Origin: JBCBGF01 sp038526915
GTDB lineage: Bacteria; Pseudomonadota; Alphaproteobacteria; Rhodobacterales; Rhodobacteraceae
Length of the DNA: 64,000 bases
Reading direction: 5' to 3'
NCBI GenBank assembly: GCA_038526915.1
Contig: JBCBGF010000009.1
Location: 62,001-126,000 of the forward strand
Shown: positions 62,515 to 64,000 of the stretch, piece by piece
Numbering within the stretch: position 1 is the first letter of the stretch
How the letters are laid out: every line of letters begins with the position of its first letter
Notes under the pieces: generated by a model
Told to the model about the DNA's origin: nothing
The model's input: the letters and a program-made list of their open reading frames with translations, nothing else
The model's database searches: none
Made by a program: the position numbers and the translations under genes

Positions 62515-63189
62515 TCACGACCCGGACGATTTCACCAGATACGCGAGCCCCTCTTCGTCGATCAGCCTGACCTCACCGCGCGATTGCTCGATCCACCCCC
62601 GTCGCTGAAACTCAGACAGGGTGCGTGAGATCACCTCCCGCGCCGTCCCCAACTCGGTTCCCAGAACGGCATGGGTCGCGCGGACAACCTGCCCGCCCGC
62701 TGCCAGTTCCAACAGCCGGGAGGCAAGGCGCACGTCCATGCGTTGAAAGACGATATCGTCAATCAAGGTGAACAGGTCCGTGATCCGGCGGGAATAGGCC
62801 GCAAAAACGAACTCGCGAAACACCGGGGATCTTGCGATGAGACCATCGAAGGTCGCGCGCGGGATCGCGACCGCTGTCACATCCGTTTCTGCGCTGCCTT
62901 CGGCGGCATAGTCTTCAAAAGCCAGCATGCAGGCCGTCGTGAGTACACAGCTTTCACCGGCATGGACGCGATAAAGAAAGATCTCGCGCCCGGTGTCGGA
63001 TCGTTGCTGAACCCGCACCGTGCCATCGATCAAAAGCAGCAGATTGTCGGCTGTCTGACCCGGAGCAAAGATCTGCGTGCCCGCCGGAACCGAAACGACA
63101 TCGCTGCCTTCAACAAGTTCTGAGCGTATCTCTTCGGGAAGGCTATTGAGGCCTCTGAACTTTTCGATCCAGCTTTCTTGCATGTTCAT
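62515..63189 (-). CDS. Crp/Fnr-family regulator
   Basis: 224 residues. Residues about 15-130 form the cyclic-nucleotide-binding-type beta roll (VPAGTQIFAPGQTADNLLLLIDGTVRV, LYRVHAGESCVLTTACML). The C-terminal winged helix is about 150-220, with VLGTELGTAREVISRTLSEFQRRGWIE. FNR-type iron-sulfur cysteines are absent at the N-terminus; two cysteines (Cys81 and Cys87 region, SCVLTTACML) could sense persulfide or redox state, as FisR and SqrR do by other folds. It stands between DUF5368 and the blh operon and probably controls the cluster. Confidence 0.9.
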   Translation of the reverse strand: MNMQESWIEKFRGLNSLPEEIRSELVEGSDVVSVPAGTQIFAPGQTADNLLLLIDGTVRVQQRSDTGREIFLYRVHAGESCVLTTACMLAFEDYAAEGSAETDVTAVAIPRATFDGLIARSPVFREFVFAAYSRRITDLFTLIDDIVFQRMDVRLASRLLELAAGGQVVRATHAVLGTELGTAREVISRTLSEFQRRGWIEQSRGEVRLIDEEGLAYLVKSSGS

Positions 63190-63217
63190 AGTCCGGCGGT
63201 CTGGCGCGCCCGGTGTG

Positions 63218-63580
63218 CTATTCGACGGCGTCCGAACGGCGCGACTTCAAAAGAGACTCGGCAGTATAGACCAAGATGGCCATCGCAATCGCCCCCATGA
63301 CCGCGACAGCAAGGAAAACCATGACGTCAATCGGCCCCCCGATATCAGAAATCTGCGAATCCGTCATGACCATGACAAACCAAACCGAAAGGACGGCGCC
63401 AACTGGCATGGACAGCTGCGCAAAGAGAAACTTTTTCCAGCTAACGGACCTGTCGCGGACCAACACATAAATGTAGCCAACTGTCACCAGGACGGCGGCG
63501 GCGACCATGATCCAAAACAATCCGCGCCCGAAGATTTCTTCAAACACTGCGACCATTGTCTCAAGGGTAAGCTCTTCCAT
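63218..63580 (-). CDS. DUF5368 membrane protein
   Basis: 120 residues with three membrane helices: about 20-42 (LFWIMVAAAVLVTVGYIYVLV), 52-72 and 86-108. The N-terminus is acidic (MEELTLETMVAVFEEIFGRG). The family has no known function and is typically encoded beside sulfide:quinone reductase genes in alphaproteobacteria, as here, 12 bases after the reductase stop. It may help the quinone reductase at the membrane; that is inference. Confidence 0.75.
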   Translation of the reverse strand: MEELTLETMVAVFEEIFGRGLFWIMVAAAVLVTVGYIYVLVRDRSVSWKKFLFAQLSMPVGAVLSVWFVMVMTDSQISDIGGPIDVMVFLAVAVMGAIAMAILVYTAESLLKSRRSDAVE

Positions 63581-63592
63581 CTGTCGTCCTCC

Positions 63593-64000
63593 TTATGCGC
63601 GACCGCGCAGCATTGCATTGTAGGTGGCTTTCAAAGCCACTTCCTTCATCAACCAACTGATCCACAACTCCTCCAGAGGTGCGATCATGCCTGGGAAAGA
63701 CGGAACCAGATTGTTGTTGTAATCGAACTCGATCAACATCGCGCTGCCGATCTTGGTGATCAGAGGACAGGACGTGTAACCGCCATATGTCTTCGTCCCC
63801 TCGCGGCCCTCGATTGCGGCAACCAGGTGATCTTCGACCACGGGGACCTGCCATTTCACACTGGCGGCGGTCTTACCCTTGGGCACACCGGCCACGTCAC
63901 CCAGCGCGAAAATCTCAGGGTAGCGCAGATGCCGTAGCGTGGCCTTGTCCGCCTCGACCCACCCCTGGTCTGTCCACTTGTCGGCCCAGGCAAGCCCCGA
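63593..64000 (-). CDS. sqr: Sulfide:quinone oxidoreductase, C-terminal part (runs off the edge)
   Basis: The last 135 residues are present; the gene continues beyond 64000. Visible are WVEADKATLRHLRYPEIFALGDVAGVPKGKTAASVKWQ, which is the FAD-binding FALGD motif plus the region that contacts the quinone, then GGYTSCPLITKIGSAML, LIEFDYNNNLVPSFPG and a C-terminal amphipathic stretch (LEELWISWLMKEVALKATY) for membrane contact. SQR oxidises sulfide at the membrane and passes electrons to quinone, producing persulfide for Blh. It would be an early gene of the minus-strand sulfide cluster. Confidence 0.88.
   Translation of the reverse strand, partial: SGLAWADKWTDQGWVEADKATLRHLRYPEIFALGDVAGVPKGKTAASVKWQVPVVEDHLVAAIEGREGTKTYGGYTSCPLITKIGSAMLIEFDYNNNLVPSFPGMIAPLEELWISWLMKEVALKATYNAMLRGRA

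Overview
The window is GC-rich, densely packed bacterial DNA. Its gene content (IalB-family protein, giant LktA-type filamentous adhesin, BCCT transporter, DUF1028 protein, FCD-type GntR regulators, fused DppC-DppD transporter, Blh/SQR sulfide genes) points to an alphaproteobacterium of the Rhodobacteraceae (marine Roseobacter group). That assignment is inferred from the gene families; no rRNA gene or other phylogenetic marker lies in the window.

Layout. (1) 1-20784: the 3' end of a probable TpsB outer-membrane transporter, an IalB-like periplasmic protein, and one uninterrupted 6,630-codon gene for a two-partner-secretion filamentous adhesin that fills almost a third of the window. (2) 21686-25644: BCCT osmolyte transporter, transglutaminase-like protease and a DUF5666 lipoprotein. 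(3) 25619-31771: a DUF6502 protein, divergent from a fasciclin adhesion and export module (Tat/lipobox fasciclin protein, fasciclin-fasciclin-RTX secreted protein, type I secretion ABC exporter and HlyD adaptor). (4) 31960-32968: scar with a broken IS3-type transposase and a 5'-truncated ModA-like binding protein. (5) 32989-44099: a catabolic regulon for an unidentified carbohydrate. It has an FGGY kinase, two class II aldolases, a HAD-IIA hydrolase, a lactonase-like MBL enzyme, a GntR regulator, a complete sugar ABC transporter and a Tm-1-like/UPF0261 protein. (6) 44225-45290: two unrecognised genes of lower GC. (7) 45446-54646: an amide/peptide nitrogen regulon with a dipeptide ABC transporter, DUF1028 protein, glutaminase, GntR regulator and M20-type amidohydrolase. 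Three copies of an 18-bp palindrome in its two divergent promoters tie it together. (8) 54809-58867: broken integrase, a paired M16 peptidase system (one catalytic, one non-catalytic) and a DUF2975/XRE pair. (9) 59257-64000: a SnoaL-like protein, then a sulfide-oxidation cluster (sulfide:quinone reductase, DUF5368, Crp/Fnr regulator, DUF2892, two YeeE/YedE halves, Blh persulfide-dioxygenase-like enzyme, TIGR01244 sulfurtransferase/phosphatase).

The most interesting items are three: the GntR/TCATGA-palindrome regulon that unites a DUF1028 protein with glutaminase and an amidohydrolase; the fasciclin system, which places one fasciclin protein in the envelope and exports another by type I secretion; and the unidentified sugar or sugar-acid pathway with lactonase, kinase and two aldolases. 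No CRISPR array, rRNA or tRNA gene was seen. All functions are read from sequence motifs and family knowledge; no database search was run.
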